From J095 sp964407935 (GTDB taxonomy: Bacteria > Chloroflexota > Anaerolineae > 4572-78 > J111): DNA of 64,000 nt. The notes below the pieces were generated by a model that was not told the DNA's origin, did not search any database, and was given only the letters and a program-made list of their open reading frames with translations. Shown one piece after another: positions 43,138 through 51,593 of this stretch (the first letter of the stretch is position 1; every line of letters starts with the position of its first letter). A program made the position numbers and the translations under genes. The DNA lies in assembly GCA_964407935.1 (NCBI GenBank), contig CAYOXS010000002.1, forward strand, positions 1 to 64,000. The letters are read 5' to 3'.

Positions 43138-44484
43138 ATGACGATCGTAGTAAACTGGGCAACTTATCATAAAACTTTAGCCAACACCAGCACCTTTGTC
43201 CGGCGCGGCCAGGTGATGCAGGTGATTGGCTTAACCATTGAGGCCCAGGGGCTGCAAGCTCAAATTGGCGAACTGTGTTTTATTTCGGCTAAAGACGGCG
43301 GCAAAGAAATCCCCGCCGAAGTCATGGGTTTCAGGGATAACCGCACCCTGTTGATGCCGCTGGGCGAAATGCGCGGCATTGGCCCCGGCAGTTCGGTGCG
43401 AACCAGCGGCTCGCTGTTTACCGTGCCGGTTGGCGATGCGCTGCTGGGCCGGGTGCTGGATGGCCTGGGCAACCCCATCGACGGCAAAGGCCCTATTCAC
43501 TGCGACGCCGCCTACCCGGCCGCCGGCGATGCGCCGCCGCCGCTGGGCCGGATGATGATCAGCCAGCCGCTGGAAACCGGCGTTCGGGCCATTGATTCGT
43601 TTTTGACCATTGGCAAAGGCCAGCGCATGGGCATTTTTGCCGGCAGCGGCGTGGGCAAAAGCACCACGCTGGGCATGATTGCCCGCCACGCCCGCGCCGA
43701 TATCAGCGTGATCGCCCTGATTGGCGAGCGCGGCCGCGAGGTGCAGGAGTTTATCGAGCGTGATTTGGGACCGGACGGGCTGGCCAAGTCGGTGGTGGTG
43801 GTTTCCACCAGCGACCAGCCGGCGCTGGTTCGGCTGAAAGGGGCCTGGGTGGCCACCGCCATCGCCGAATATTTCAGAGACCAGGGGCAGGATGTTTCAT
43901 TTTTGATGGACTCCGTAACCCGCTTTGCGATGGCCCAGCGCGAAATTGGGCTGGCTATCGGCGAGCCGCCGGCGATGAAAGGCTACACGCCCTCTGTATT
44001 TGCCATGCTGCCCAAACTGCTGGAACGCACCGGCACCGGCGAACGCGGCACCATCACCGGTTTTTACACCGTGCTGGTTGAATCTGATGATTTGACCGAA
44101 CCGATTACCGACGCTGTTCGCTCAATTTTGGATGGGCATATTGTGCTATCTCGTGAACTGGCCGGCCAAAACCACTATCCGGCCATTGACGTGCTGGAAA
44201 GCGTGAGCCGGGTGATGCCGGCCATCACTGCCGCCGAACACCGGCAGGCAGCCGGCCAACTACGGGACCTGCTGGCTTCCTATGAAAAAGCCAGCGATTT
44301 AATCAATATTGGCGCTTATGTTCAAGGCTCAAACCCAACCATTGACAAGGCCGTGGCGCTCATGCCAGCTATTCTTGATTTTTTGCGGCAGGGCGCGCAC
44401 GAACCCACCCCGTACGAAACCACATTAACCCAGCTCAGCAACATCAGCAAAGGTCAGGCACAGAAGAAACAGGAGAGTAAGTAA
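43138..44484 (+). CDS. fliI: Flagellar export ATPase FliI
   Basis: Hexameric ATPase of the export system, related to F1-beta. 448 residues: Walker A GSGVGKSTTLGMIARHA, a Walker B-like segment in DVSFLMDSVTRFAMAQREIGLAIGEPP, and the C-terminal KASDLINIGAYVQGSNPTIDKAV. ATG at 43138 is chosen; the frame runs up to GTG 43099, but that extra part is not family-like. Its stop shares one base with fliJ (TAATG). Confidence 0.95.
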   Translation: MTIVVNWATYHKTLANTSTFVRRGQVMQVIGLTIEAQGLQAQIGELCFISAKDGGKEIPAEVMGFRDNRTLLMPLGEMRGIGPGSSVRTSGSLFTVPVGDALLGRVLDGLGNPIDGKGPIHCDAAYPAAGDAPPPLGRMMISQPLETGVRAIDSFLTIGKGQRMGIFAGSGVGKSTTLGMIARHARADISVIALIGERGREVQEFIERDLGPDGLAKSVVVVSTSDQPALVRLKGAWVATAIAEYFRDQGQDVSFLMDSVTRFAMAQREIGLAIGEPPAMKGYTPSVFAMLPKLLERTGTGERGTITGFYTVLVESDDLTEPITDAVRSILDGHIVLSRELAGQNHYPAIDVLESVSRVMPAITAAEHRQAAGQLRDLLASYEKASDLINIGAYVQGSNPTIDKAVALMPAILDFLRQGAHEPTPYETTLTQLSNISKGQAQKKQESK

Positions 44485-44930
44485 TGTTAAGCAAAGGAAG
44501 TTTCAGGTTAGAACCGGTGTTAAATTACACCAGCAGCATGGTCGATACGCTTGAGTTGGAATTTGCCCAGCTCAAGCTGGCCCACAAAAACGAAATGGAA
44601 GTGCTGGAACGGCTGGAAGCCGCCAAGATTGAAGAAATGGACAACCTCCAGCACCAGCAGCACGGCCTGCTTGACTGCGAAGCCATTCTGCTGCGCCAAA
44701 AATATTTGCAGGTGCTCGATACCCAGATTGGCCGGCAAAAAACGCGGGTGAAAGCCGCCGCCGCCAAAGTTGATGTGAAACGCGACGAACTGGTTGAGTC
44801 GATGAAAAGCCAGAAGACCCTGGAAAAGCTCAAAGAGAACCACATCGCTTCGCAGCAGCTTGACGACCGCCGCCGCGAAGCCCGCATCATCGACGACCTG
44901 GTAACCACCCGTTACGCGCGAGAAAGGTAA
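44484..44930 (+). CDS. fliJ: Flagellar export protein FliJ
   Basis: Coiled-coil stalk of the FliI hexamer and escort for chaperones. 148 residues, almost entirely charged coiled coil (LKLAHKNEMEVLERLEAAKIEEMDNLQHQQHG and similar), ending LDDRRREARIIDDLVTTRYARER. FliJ is poorly conserved; the call rests on the coiled coil, the length and one-base coupling to fliI. Confidence 0.88.
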   Translation: MLSKGSFRLEPVLNYTSSMVDTLELEFAQLKLAHKNEMEVLERLEAAKIEEMDNLQHQQHGLLDCEAILLRQKYLQVLDTQIGRQKTRVKAAAAKVDVKRDELVESMKSQKTLEKLKENHIASQQLDDRRREARIIDDLVTTRYARER

Positions 44931-44933
44931 ACT

Positions 44934-45452
44934 ATGATCGATCCGATTTTATCCCAGCTTCAACACAGCCTTCTGGAATCGGTGCTTTCCAGCCTGGAAT
45001 CGTTGTTGGGGGGGCAAAATTTGCGGCCCGGCAGCGGCAAAATGCTGCAAGCCCGCGCCTCGGAATTTGATAATTTGATCAGCGCCGCCGCCCAAAAACA
45101 CGGGCTGGACGAGTCGCTGCTAAAGGCGGTTGTCCAGGCCGAAAGCAACTTTACGCCCACGGCAATTTCCAGCGCGGGAGCCAAAGGGCTGATGCAATTG
45201 ATGGACGCCACCGCCGCCGGGTTGGGCGTGAGCGATGCGTTTGACCCGGTGCAAAATATTGAAGGTGGGGCCAAATTTTTGAGCCAGCTCCTCAACCGCT
45301 ACCACGGCAACGAGGTGTTAGCCCTGGCCGCTTACAACGCCGGCCCCGGCGCGGTTGATAAATGGGGCGGCGTGCCGCCCTACCAGGAAACGCAAACCTA
45401 CGTGCCGCGTATTCTGGATTTGCGCAACCAGTATAAAAGCTGGACCGGTTAG
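44934..45452 (+). CDS. SLT-domain lytic transglycosylase
   Basis: Cleaves peptidoglycan glycan strands. 172 residues: a short N-terminal helix region without signal peptide (1-45), then an SLT domain with catalytic Glu70 in QAESNF, SSAGAKGLMQLMDATAA, and LALAAYNAGPGAVDKWGGVPPYQETQTYV. Placed between fliJ and flgB and lacking a signal peptide, it is probably exported by the flagellar system to open the wall for the rod, taking the role FlgJ plays in some proteobacteria. Confidence 0.9.
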   Translation: MIDPILSQLQHSLLESVLSSLESLLGGQNLRPGSGKMLQARASEFDNLISAAAQKHGLDESLLKAVVQAESNFTPTAISSAGAKGLMQLMDATAAGLGVSDAFDPVQNIEGGAKFLSQLLNRYHGNEVLALAAYNAGPGAVDKWGGVPPYQETQTYVPRILDLRNQYKSWTG

Positions 45453-45461
45453 GAGGCCTGT

Positions 45462-45875
45462 ATGAAAATTTTCAACGATCTTGGCTTTCACGCCCTGTCT
45501 ACGGCGCTCGATGGCCTGTCGCTGCGGCAGCGGGTAACCGGCAACAATATTGCCAATGTCGATACGCCCGGTTACAAGGCCCAATTTGTAAAATTTGAAG
45601 ACCAGCTCCAGCAGGCTCTGCGCAGCGAACTGGACCAGCCCGGCCTGCCGCTCAAAACCACCAACCCGGGTCACCTGCCATTCAGCCCCTCGCCGGGGGC
45701 GCAGTTCATCGAGGTAGGCCAAAACGACAACGACCTGCGCAACGACGGCAACAATGTTGACATCGACCTGGAAATGACCAGCCTGGCCGAAACCAGCCTG
45801 CGTTATCAGGCGCTGGCCCAACTCACCGCCAGCAAATTGGGCCTGTTAAAAAACATTGTTCGCGGTGGGCGATAA
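45462..45875 (+). CDS. flgB: Flagellar proximal rod protein FlgB
   Basis: Proximal rod subunit, 137 residues: STALDGLSLRQRVTGNNIANVDTPGYKAQFVKFEDQLQQAL is the FlgB signature, and the C-terminus is NNVDIDLEMTSLAETSLRYQALAQLTASKLGLLKNIV. It is the last gene of the fliI unit, separated from flgC by about 10 kb, an unusual arrangement. Confidence 0.97.
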   Translation: MKIFNDLGFHALSTALDGLSLRQRVTGNNIANVDTPGYKAQFVKFEDQLQQALRSELDQPGLPLKTTNPGHLPFSPSPGAQFIEVGQNDNDLRNDGNNVDIDLEMTSLAETSLRYQALAQLTASKLGLLKNIVRGGR

Positions 45876-45876
45876 A

Positions 45877-45942
45877 TTTACTTTAACTTTACGCACCCTT
45901 CACCCAAGGTTTACTGAAATAAAACCGCGAACGTGTTACATT
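45877..45942 (+). promoter_or_regulatory. Box-type flagellar promoter E of the fliK-flgD-flgE operon
   Basis: TTTACT (45877), TTTACG (45888), TTCACC (45899) and TTTACT (45910) at 11-base steps, then 21 bases and the -10 box TACATT (45937-45942). It starts 2 bases after the flgB stop; the start codon of fliK is about 32 bases after the -10 box. Confidence 0.82.
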
Positions 45943-45974
45943 AATTAAAATTTTACAGAAAGGAGGTAAAACAC

Positions 45975-47441
45975 GTGAATATCGCCGCACTCATAAGTTC
46001 ATCGGGCGCACTGCCAGAACAACCCGCCGCGGCGCTGCCAGTCGATGCGGCCGCAGCCGGAGAGTTCAAAGGGATTTTGCAGGCGTTGGTGGCCGGCACC
46101 GAAGCTCAGCCGCCGCAAACGCCGGCCGCAGAGGCCGCCCCCAACTGGCTGGGTATTCTGCTGAAACTGTTTGACCAGGACCCGCAATTGTTTGAGACGC
46201 CGGACCCCACCGGGGAAGCGTTAAACACTGTTGAAGGCGAAACCACCGTTTCGCTGACAGAGTTAATGACCGTCCTCCAACCACTGGTCGGCCAGAGTGA
46301 TGCCGAAATCCAGACAGCCGTACCGGCGCTGGCCGTCGGGCAACCGGCAGAAGCCATCACCGTTGACCCGGACGCGTTAACGGACCAAGCCAACGTGGCG
46401 GCGCTGGTGCAACTGGCGCAGATCGTTGCGCCACCAGCACCGGCAGCCAACCCGGAAACGTCCGCACAAACACAACCGAATCTGACTTCACCCACAGCCC
46501 CAACCACCACCGCGATTCCGGCCAGCCCGGTTACCGTCGATTTGCCGCAAACTGGGCAGCAATTCCCGGTTGAAGGCCAGGCCGAACCAACCGGCAACAA
46601 AGCCGCGGCCAGTTTTTCCCTACCGGAAGCCAAAACACCGGCCCCAACCGCGCCGCAAACTCAACCCGCGCCGCACACGCAAGCCAGCGCTGTTCCGGCC
46701 ACCGGCCAGCAGCCGCCACTGGCTAAACCGGCCCCGGCTGTGCCGGTTGCGCCCAACGGGCCAACCGCCGAATCCACTTCGACGAACCAGCCGCCCGCCG
46801 CGCCGCAGATGAGCGCCGCGCAGCCGCAAACCCGGCCAGAATTTACCGTGGCCCAACCGCAACCGGCAGCGGAAGCAGTTGACCCGCCATCGGTCCGGCC
46901 GCAAACCACGGTTGAGCAGCCATCGGTGCAAACCGCGCCGGCTACCGGCCCGGTAGTTCCGGCCGTGCAAACAGCCAATACCGCCGCTGCGCCCGCCGCC
47001 GCGCCGCAAACGCCAGAAATTCCGGCGCTACAGCAAATTGTTGAATCGGTTAAAGTGATCCGGCAGCACGGCGAAACGGAAGTCCGGCTGCAGCTCCGGC
47101 CAGAATCGCTGGGGCAGGTAACGGTGCAACTGCACATGTCCGGCAGTGATGTATCGGTGAGGTTGTTAGCCGACACCGCCCACGCCCACTCGTTAATTCA
47201 GGAAAACCTGCCGCAACTCAAAGCCGCGTTTGCCGCTCAGGGGCTGCAAGTCCAGTCGCTCAACATCGATCTGGGCCACAACGCTTCGGCGTTTAATACG
47301 CCCGGCCGCGAACCCGGTTACGGCCAGTTTAATGGCAATGGCTACCAGCCCGCCCGGCAGCAGTTCAACGACGATCAGCCGGCAAGCTGGCCGCGTTCTG
47401 GTCTGTTGAACAGCCTGTATTCAATTGATTTTCAAGCGTAA
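45975..47441 (+). CDS. fliK: Flagellar hook-length control protein FliK
   Basis: Secreted molecular ruler that ends hook growth by acting on FlhB. 488 residues: a long, disordered, Pro/Ala/Gln-rich middle (about 120-340) and a C-terminal FliK domain (about 355-440) with QHGETEVRLQLRPESLGQVTVQLHMSGSDVSVRLLADTAHA, the switch domain. AAAGGAGG precedes GTG at 45975. A second FliK-like gene is at 49669. Confidence 0.92.
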   Translation: MNIAALISSSGALPEQPAAALPVDAAAAGEFKGILQALVAGTEAQPPQTPAAEAAPNWLGILLKLFDQDPQLFETPDPTGEALNTVEGETTVSLTELMTVLQPLVGQSDAEIQTAVPALAVGQPAEAITVDPDALTDQANVAALVQLAQIVAPPAPAANPETSAQTQPNLTSPTAPTTTAIPASPVTVDLPQTGQQFPVEGQAEPTGNKAAASFSLPEAKTPAPTAPQTQPAPHTQASAVPATGQQPPLAKPAPAVPVAPNGPTAESTSTNQPPAAPQMSAAQPQTRPEFTVAQPQPAAEAVDPPSVRPQTTVEQPSVQTAPATGPVVPAVQTANTAAAPAAAPQTPEIPALQQIVESVKVIRQHGETEVRLQLRPESLGQVTVQLHMSGSDVSVRLLADTAHAHSLIQENLPQLKAAFAAQGLQVQSLNIDLGHNASAFNTPGREPGYGQFNGNGYQPARQQFNDDQPASWPRSGLLNSLYSIDFQA

Positions 47442-47455
47442 GGAGTATTTTAACT

Positions 47456-47932
47456 ATGTCAGTGAGCGGAGTTACCGCTGCAAACTCGACAACCCAAACC
47501 ACTTCCGGCGCCAGCCATGCCACCGCCAGCCAGGACCTGGGGCAAGACGCGTTTATGCAGTTACTGCTGGCCCAGTTACGCAACCAGGACCCGCTGGAGC
47601 CAATGAAAGACTCTGATTTCATCGCCCAACTGGCGCAGTTCAACTCGCTGAACGAAATGACCAAGATGTCCCAAAATCTCGATGAATTGGTCAAAGCGCA
47701 GGCACTCGGCCAGGGCGCGGCTCTGATTGGAAAAACGGTACGCGGCCTGGGCAGCGACGGCCAAACGCTGACCGGAGTGGTTACCGGGTTACAAATCAGC
47801 GGCGGCAGCGTTGTGCTGGACATCAGCGGGCAACGGATGGCGCTGAACAAGGTAGACACAGTAACCGACACAGAAAGGAGCAACGAAAATGGTGGACCAA
47901 CTCAATCTAACACCAGCCCTACAACCGGCTAG
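47456..47932 (+). CDS. flgD: Flagellar hook cap protein FlgD
   Basis: Cap for hook polymerisation. 158 residues, close to the short FlgD form: LGQDAFMQLLLAQLRNQDPLEPMKDSDFIAQLAQFNSLNEMTKMSQNLDEL is the conserved N-terminal core, followed by a short beta domain (IGKTVRGLGSDGQTLTGVV). It lacks the long C-terminal Ig-like domains of enteric FlgD. The end overlaps the next gene by 44 bases. Confidence 0.93.
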   Translation: MSVSGVTAANSTTQTTSGASHATASQDLGQDAFMQLLLAQLRNQDPLEPMKDSDFIAQLAQFNSLNEMTKMSQNLDELVKAQALGQGAALIGKTVRGLGSDGQTLTGVVTGLQISGGSVVLDISGQRMALNKVDTVTDTERSNENGGPTQSNTSPTTG

Positions 47933-48275
47933 CCAGCCCGCTCCCCTGCACAATCAGCCGGTTATCCCGCCCGGATCGCCGGGCTTTGCCGACATTCTCA
48001 AATCACAACTGGGCAGCGAGTCCGGTGTAAAATTTTCGGCTCACGCGCAGCGGCGAATCGCCTCGCGCCAAATTGAATTTGGCACGGACGAAACGGCCCG
48101 GCTGGAACAAGCCATCGAAAAAGCGGCCAACAAAGGCTCGCGGGAATCATTAATTTTGATGGACGACCTGGCGCTGGTGGTCAGCATAAAAAACAAGGTG
48201 GTGATTACGGCAGTAGATGCCAACAGCAGAAAGGACAACATATTCACCAATATCGACAGCGTGGTTCTCACCTAA
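47889..48275 (+). CDS. Flagellar operon protein (TIGR02530-type)
   Basis: 128 residues. The core KFSAHAQRRIASRQIEFGTDETARLEQAIEKAANKGSRESLILMDDLALVVSIKNKVVITAVD matches the family found between flgD and flgE in many Gram-positive and spirochaete operons, whose role is not well defined. It starts 44 bases inside flgD in another frame, with AGAAAGGAG upstream. Confidence 0.88.
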   Translation: MVDQLNLTPALQPASQPAPLHNQPVIPPGSPGFADILKSQLGSESGVKFSAHAQRRIASRQIEFGTDETARLEQAIEKAANKGSRESLILMDDLALVVSIKNKVVITAVDANSRKDNIFTNIDSVVLT

Positions 48276-48317
48276 CCTTTTATTTACAACTCATTTCTAA
48301 TTTCTATTTCAACTTCA

Positions 48318-48346
48318 CCCGGCCGGACCTCGCTGAGGAAGCCGGG
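48318..48346 (+). promoter_or_regulatory. Leader hairpin upstream of flgE
   Basis: CCCGGC (48318-48323) pairs with GCCGGG (48341-48346); inside, CCTC (48328-48331) pairs with GAGG (48335-48338). It lies before the flgE ribosome site CAGGAGGA and could affect flgE translation or mRNA stability. No T-run follows. Confidence 0.45.
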
Positions 48347-48368
48347 ACTCTCTCAGGAGGAACCCAAA

Positions 48369-49604
48369 ATGATGCGATCTATGTCTGTAGCAATTGCAGC
48401 TCTGCGAAACCACCAGGTTTATATGGATGTGGTTTCCAGCAACATTTCAAACGTTAACACCACCGGCTTTAAAGCCAGCCGCATTTCGTTTCAGGAATTG
48501 CTGAGCCAAACTCTGCGCGGCAGCAGCGCGCCCCGCGGCGGGATTGGCGGCCTCAACCCGGTGCAGATTGGCCTGGGGATGGCGCTGGGCGGCATCGATA
48601 CAATGTTTACTCAGGGCAGTTTGCAAGACACCGGCAAACTCACCGACCTGGCCATTCAGGGCGATGGCTTTTTTATCCTGAACAACGGCCAAAATGGTTA
48701 TGCCTACACCCGAGACGGCAACCTGGATGTGGGCATCGATGGGGCGCTGCTAAACCTGGCCACCGGCATGAAGGTGATGGGCTGGCAGGCCGATCCGCTG
48801 ACCGGCATTGTTGACACCAGCCAGGCGCTCACGGAAATCACCATTCCCTTTGGGCAGAGTATGGCCCGTGCCACCAGCAACCTGATTACCAGCGGCAACC
48901 TGGATGCCCAGGCCGTGTCCGGCGATATTGCTACCTCAACCATCGGCGTGTACGACTCGCTGGGGGTGCTGCACAGCATCAACCTGACCTTTACCAAGGG
49001 CGCTACGGCCAACCAGTGGACCTGGACCGCCTCAACCACCGAAACCGGGGTGAGCATTACCCCCGCCGGCACCACCATCACTTTTAACGCCGATGGCAGT
49101 TACAACACCGGCAATCCCGCCACCTCGCTCTCGGTTGATTTTGGCAACGGGTCAAACACCGGCACGGTTGCGCTCGATTTTAGCAACCTCACCCAGCTCG
49201 ATGGCTTGAGCAACGTTAACTCGGCCAGCCAGGACGGCCTGCCGCCCGGCAACCTGACCACCTTTACCGTGGGCAGCACCGGCGAAGTGACTGGCCTGTT
49301 CTCTAACGGGCTAAACCGCACGCTGGGGCAAATTTCAATGGCCAACTTTACCAACCCCGGCGGTCTGGTAAAAGAAGGGCAAAGCCTGTTTGTGGTCTCG
49401 GCCAACTCCGGCACGCCGCAGGTGGGCCTGCCCGGCACCGAAGGCCGCGGCCAAATTGCCGCCGGTTATCTTGAAATGTCTAATGTGGAATTGGCCCAGC
49501 AGTTTACCAGTATGATTACCGCCCAGCGCGGTTTTCAGGCCAACAGCCGCGTGATCACCACTTCTGACGAAATGCTGCAGGAGTTGGTGAATCTGAAACG
49601 ATAA
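48369..49604 (+). CDS. flgE: Flagellar hook protein FlgE
   Basis: Hook subunit. 411 residues: VVSSNISNVNTTGFKASRISFQELLSQTL near the N-terminus, the FlgE middle domain (about 90-320), and the C-terminus QIAAGYLEMSNVELAQQFTSMITAQRGFQANSRVITTSDEMLQELVNLKR. A TCAGGAGGAACC site precedes the ATG. The length is normal for a simple hook protein. A strong hairpin follows (49621-49651). Confidence 0.97.
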   Translation: MMRSMSVAIAALRNHQVYMDVVSSNISNVNTTGFKASRISFQELLSQTLRGSSAPRGGIGGLNPVQIGLGMALGGIDTMFTQGSLQDTGKLTDLAIQGDGFFILNNGQNGYAYTRDGNLDVGIDGALLNLATGMKVMGWQADPLTGIVDTSQALTEITIPFGQSMARATSNLITSGNLDAQAVSGDIATSTIGVYDSLGVLHSINLTFTKGATANQWTWTASTTETGVSITPAGTTITFNADGSYNTGNPATSLSVDFGNGSNTGTVALDFSNLTQLDGLSNVNSASQDGLPPGNLTTFTVGSTGEVTGLFSNGLNRTLGQISMANFTNPGGLVKEGQSLFVVSANSGTPQVGLPGTEGRGQIAAGYLEMSNVELAQQFTSMITAQRGFQANSRVITTSDEMLQELVNLKR

Positions 49605-49620
49605 ACTAATTGGTAAGCGC

Positions 49621-49651
49621 ACACGGGCGCAGCCATAAACTGCGCCCGTGT
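49621..49651 (+). terminator. Strong hairpin after flgE, probable terminator
   Basis: ACACGGGCGCAG (49621-49632), a 7-base loop, CTGCGCCCGTGT (49640-49651): a perfect 12-base stem starting 17 bases after the flgE stop. The tail is CTCTTATAAA, only moderately T-rich, so termination may be partial and allow some read-through to the next gene. Confidence 0.65.
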
Positions 49652-49668
49652 CTCTTATAAAGGCAGCA

Positions 49669-51294
49669 ATGAACAACTCGGTTTCCGGCGCTTTACTCAC
49701 AACCAACTTAATACACATCCCCCAAACCGCCGATACCGAACTGGTTCAGCTTGCCCAAGGCCATTTGCTGCGCGCCACTGTGCAACGCGTAGCCGATGAA
49801 ATGGCTTTGCTCAACTTTAACGGCAAAGCCGTGATGGTTCAAACCGATATCCCTCTCCAACCCCAACAACGCGTCATCCTGCAAGTCACCCAGATCAGCC
49901 CAGAAAAAGTCTCGCTCCAAATTGTTCAACAATCTCCACCTCCCGCCGAACCCGGAACCGCGCCCGCCCTGCTTCCCACCAACCTGGAAACCCTGCTCAC
50001 CTCATTTGGACTCGAACCCGACGCCACCAACCAGACTATCGCCAAAGCCCTCTTCGCTCACAGCTACAGCCTCAACCCCGACGCCATTTCCGAGGTACGA
50101 ACCATCTGGCAGCAATTGCCCGCTTTGACCTCTCTCCCCGCCGCCAGCGGAGACAAAGCGGCAGCTCTTGAAGCAGTTGTTTATTTGCACAGCCACCAAC
50201 TTCCCATCAACTCCGAATCCATCGCCCTGGCCCGCCACCTGCTTGACAACTCGCTCCCCATCGCCCAACGCTTAACCACCCTGCAACAGACCCTGCAAAC
50301 TCTTCAAACCGCCCTCACCCACACCCTGACCACACCCAGCGCCTCACAACAACCCGCTGCCAACTCACCACAGCTTGCCAACCTGTTCACCACCATCACC
50401 GCCACCCTATCGCACTTATCTGGCTGGTCCATCTCCGAAAAGATGCCGTCCGAGCAAATTGCTGCCCGGTTGGCAGAAGTCATCACCCAACTGGGTACAC
50501 CACCTGAATCTCAACTTGCACCCCGTCCAGCAACTCAATTTGTTGTGAATGGGGGAAGCGAGAGAGGCGCTTCCCCTGTTCCGGCTCAAAATGGCGCGCC
50601 CGGCCCGCAACCCGCGCCGGATGCCCCCGCGCCGGCCCAACCGGCCGCCGCCCAGCCAACCGACTCGCCGGCTGGCCCAACGCCGCACCCGGCCGCCGCC
50701 CAACCGGCTCTGCCGGAAAGCGCTGCGCCGCTCCAGCGGCTGGCCGCCGTCATTCATCAAACTTTGGCCACACCCAATCTTGACCAATCCACCGCCCACG
50801 CGCTGCGCCAGCTTTCGGAGCAGTTACAGGCGGTATCCAAAGATTTGGGGGCCATTCAGATGTCTAATCTCACCAACCCGGCCAACCCCATCAACGAATC
50901 CTATTTTTTGTTTCCCATTCCCCTGCAAACCGCCGACGGACCGCGCACGGCGCATCTGCGCGTGTTCCGGCGCAACAACTCCACCCAGACCATCGACCCC
51001 CACAACCTGCGGCTGGCGCTGCTGCTCGATCTGCCCGAATTGGGCGAAATTGCTGTAAACCTCAACGTGTTTGAGCGCCACCTCAACGGCAAAATTGTCA
51101 GCGGCCGCGCCCAAACCCACCGGCTGGTTGAAGCCGACCTGCCCGATCTGTTTCGCAGCCTGCGCAAGCTCGGCTACTACATTGACTCGCTGACCGCCGA
51201 CCGGCTCGCCCCACGCGACAAATCGATTTTTGAGGCAGCCAGCCCGGCTGACAGCATCGAAGTGCCGCTGCCGCAGATCAACATCACGGCCTGA
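49669..51294 (+). CDS. Second FliK-like protein (YlqG-like)
   Basis: 541 residues. An N-terminal beta domain (about 15-100: GHLLRATVQRVADEMALLNFNGKAVMVQTDIPLQPQQRVILQV), a long Pro/Ala/Gln-rich linker (100-370), and a C-terminal FliK-like domain (about 400-500: RLALLLDLPELGEIAVNLNVFERHLNGKIVSGRAQTHRLVEADL). In Bacillus, ylqG and ylqH form the same pair as this gene and the next (an FlhB C-terminal homologue). ATG at 49669 is chosen because GTG 49648 lies inside the terminator stem. Its role, perhaps a second length or export switch, is unknown. Confidence 0.75.
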   Translation: MNNSVSGALLTTNLIHIPQTADTELVQLAQGHLLRATVQRVADEMALLNFNGKAVMVQTDIPLQPQQRVILQVTQISPEKVSLQIVQQSPPPAEPGTAPALLPTNLETLLTSFGLEPDATNQTIAKALFAHSYSLNPDAISEVRTIWQQLPALTSLPAASGDKAAALEAVVYLHSHQLPINSESIALARHLLDNSLPIAQRLTTLQQTLQTLQTALTHTLTTPSASQQPAANSPQLANLFTTITATLSHLSGWSISEKMPSEQIAARLAEVITQLGTPPESQLAPRPATQFVVNGGSERGASPVPAQNGAPGPQPAPDAPAPAQPAAAQPTDSPAGPTPHPAAAQPALPESAAPLQRLAAVIHQTLATPNLDQSTAHALRQLSEQLQAVSKDLGAIQMSNLTNPANPINESYFLFPIPLQTADGPRTAHLRVFRRNNSTQTIDPHNLRLALLLDLPELGEIAVNLNVFERHLNGKIVSGRAQTHRLVEADLPDLFRSLRKLGYYIDSLTADRLAPRDKSIFEAASPADSIEVPLPQINITA

Positions 51295-51296
51295 TT

Positions 51297-51593
51297 ATGG
51301 CGCAGTATCGCTCCCTTCGCAGCCAGCGCAAACCTGCTCGAAACCGCGCGGTCGCCATTTCATACGACTCGGCCAATATGGCCGCGCCCAAAGTGAGCGC
51401 CAGCGGCCAGGGCGCCGTCGCCGAACGGATCATCGAACTGGCCAAAGAACACGGCGTGCCCATCCGCAAAGACCCGGACATGGTTGAACTGCTGGCCCAG
51501 CTCGACGTGGGACAGATGATCCCGCCGGAGCTGTACGCCGTGGTGGCCGAGGTACTGGCCTTTGTGTACCGGATAAAAGGGAAAAATTTGTGA
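51297..51593 (+). CDS. Stand-alone FlhB C-terminal domain protein (YlqH/FlhX-like)
   Basis: 98 residues equal to FlhB-C after cleavage: AISYDSANMAAPKVSASGQGAVAERIIELAKEHGVPIRKDPDMVELLAQLDVGQMIPPELYAVVAEVLAFVYRIKGK, aligned with the FlhB segment just after NPTH. It lacks the NPTH motif and membrane helices, so it mimics the switched state. In known cases FlhX/FhlB can replace FlhB-C. It lies 2 bases after the FliK-like gene. Confidence 0.92.
   Translation: MAQYRSLRSQRKPARNRAVAISYDSANMAAPKVSASGQGAVAERIIELAKEHGVPIRKDPDMVELLAQLDVGQMIPPELYAVVAEVLAFVYRIKGKNL

Noticed and set aside
48276..48368. Possible seventh box promoter upstream of flgE, since TTTACA occurs there
   Set aside because: Only the first hexamer fits; the next positions at 11-base steps do not, and no -10 box lies at the right distance.
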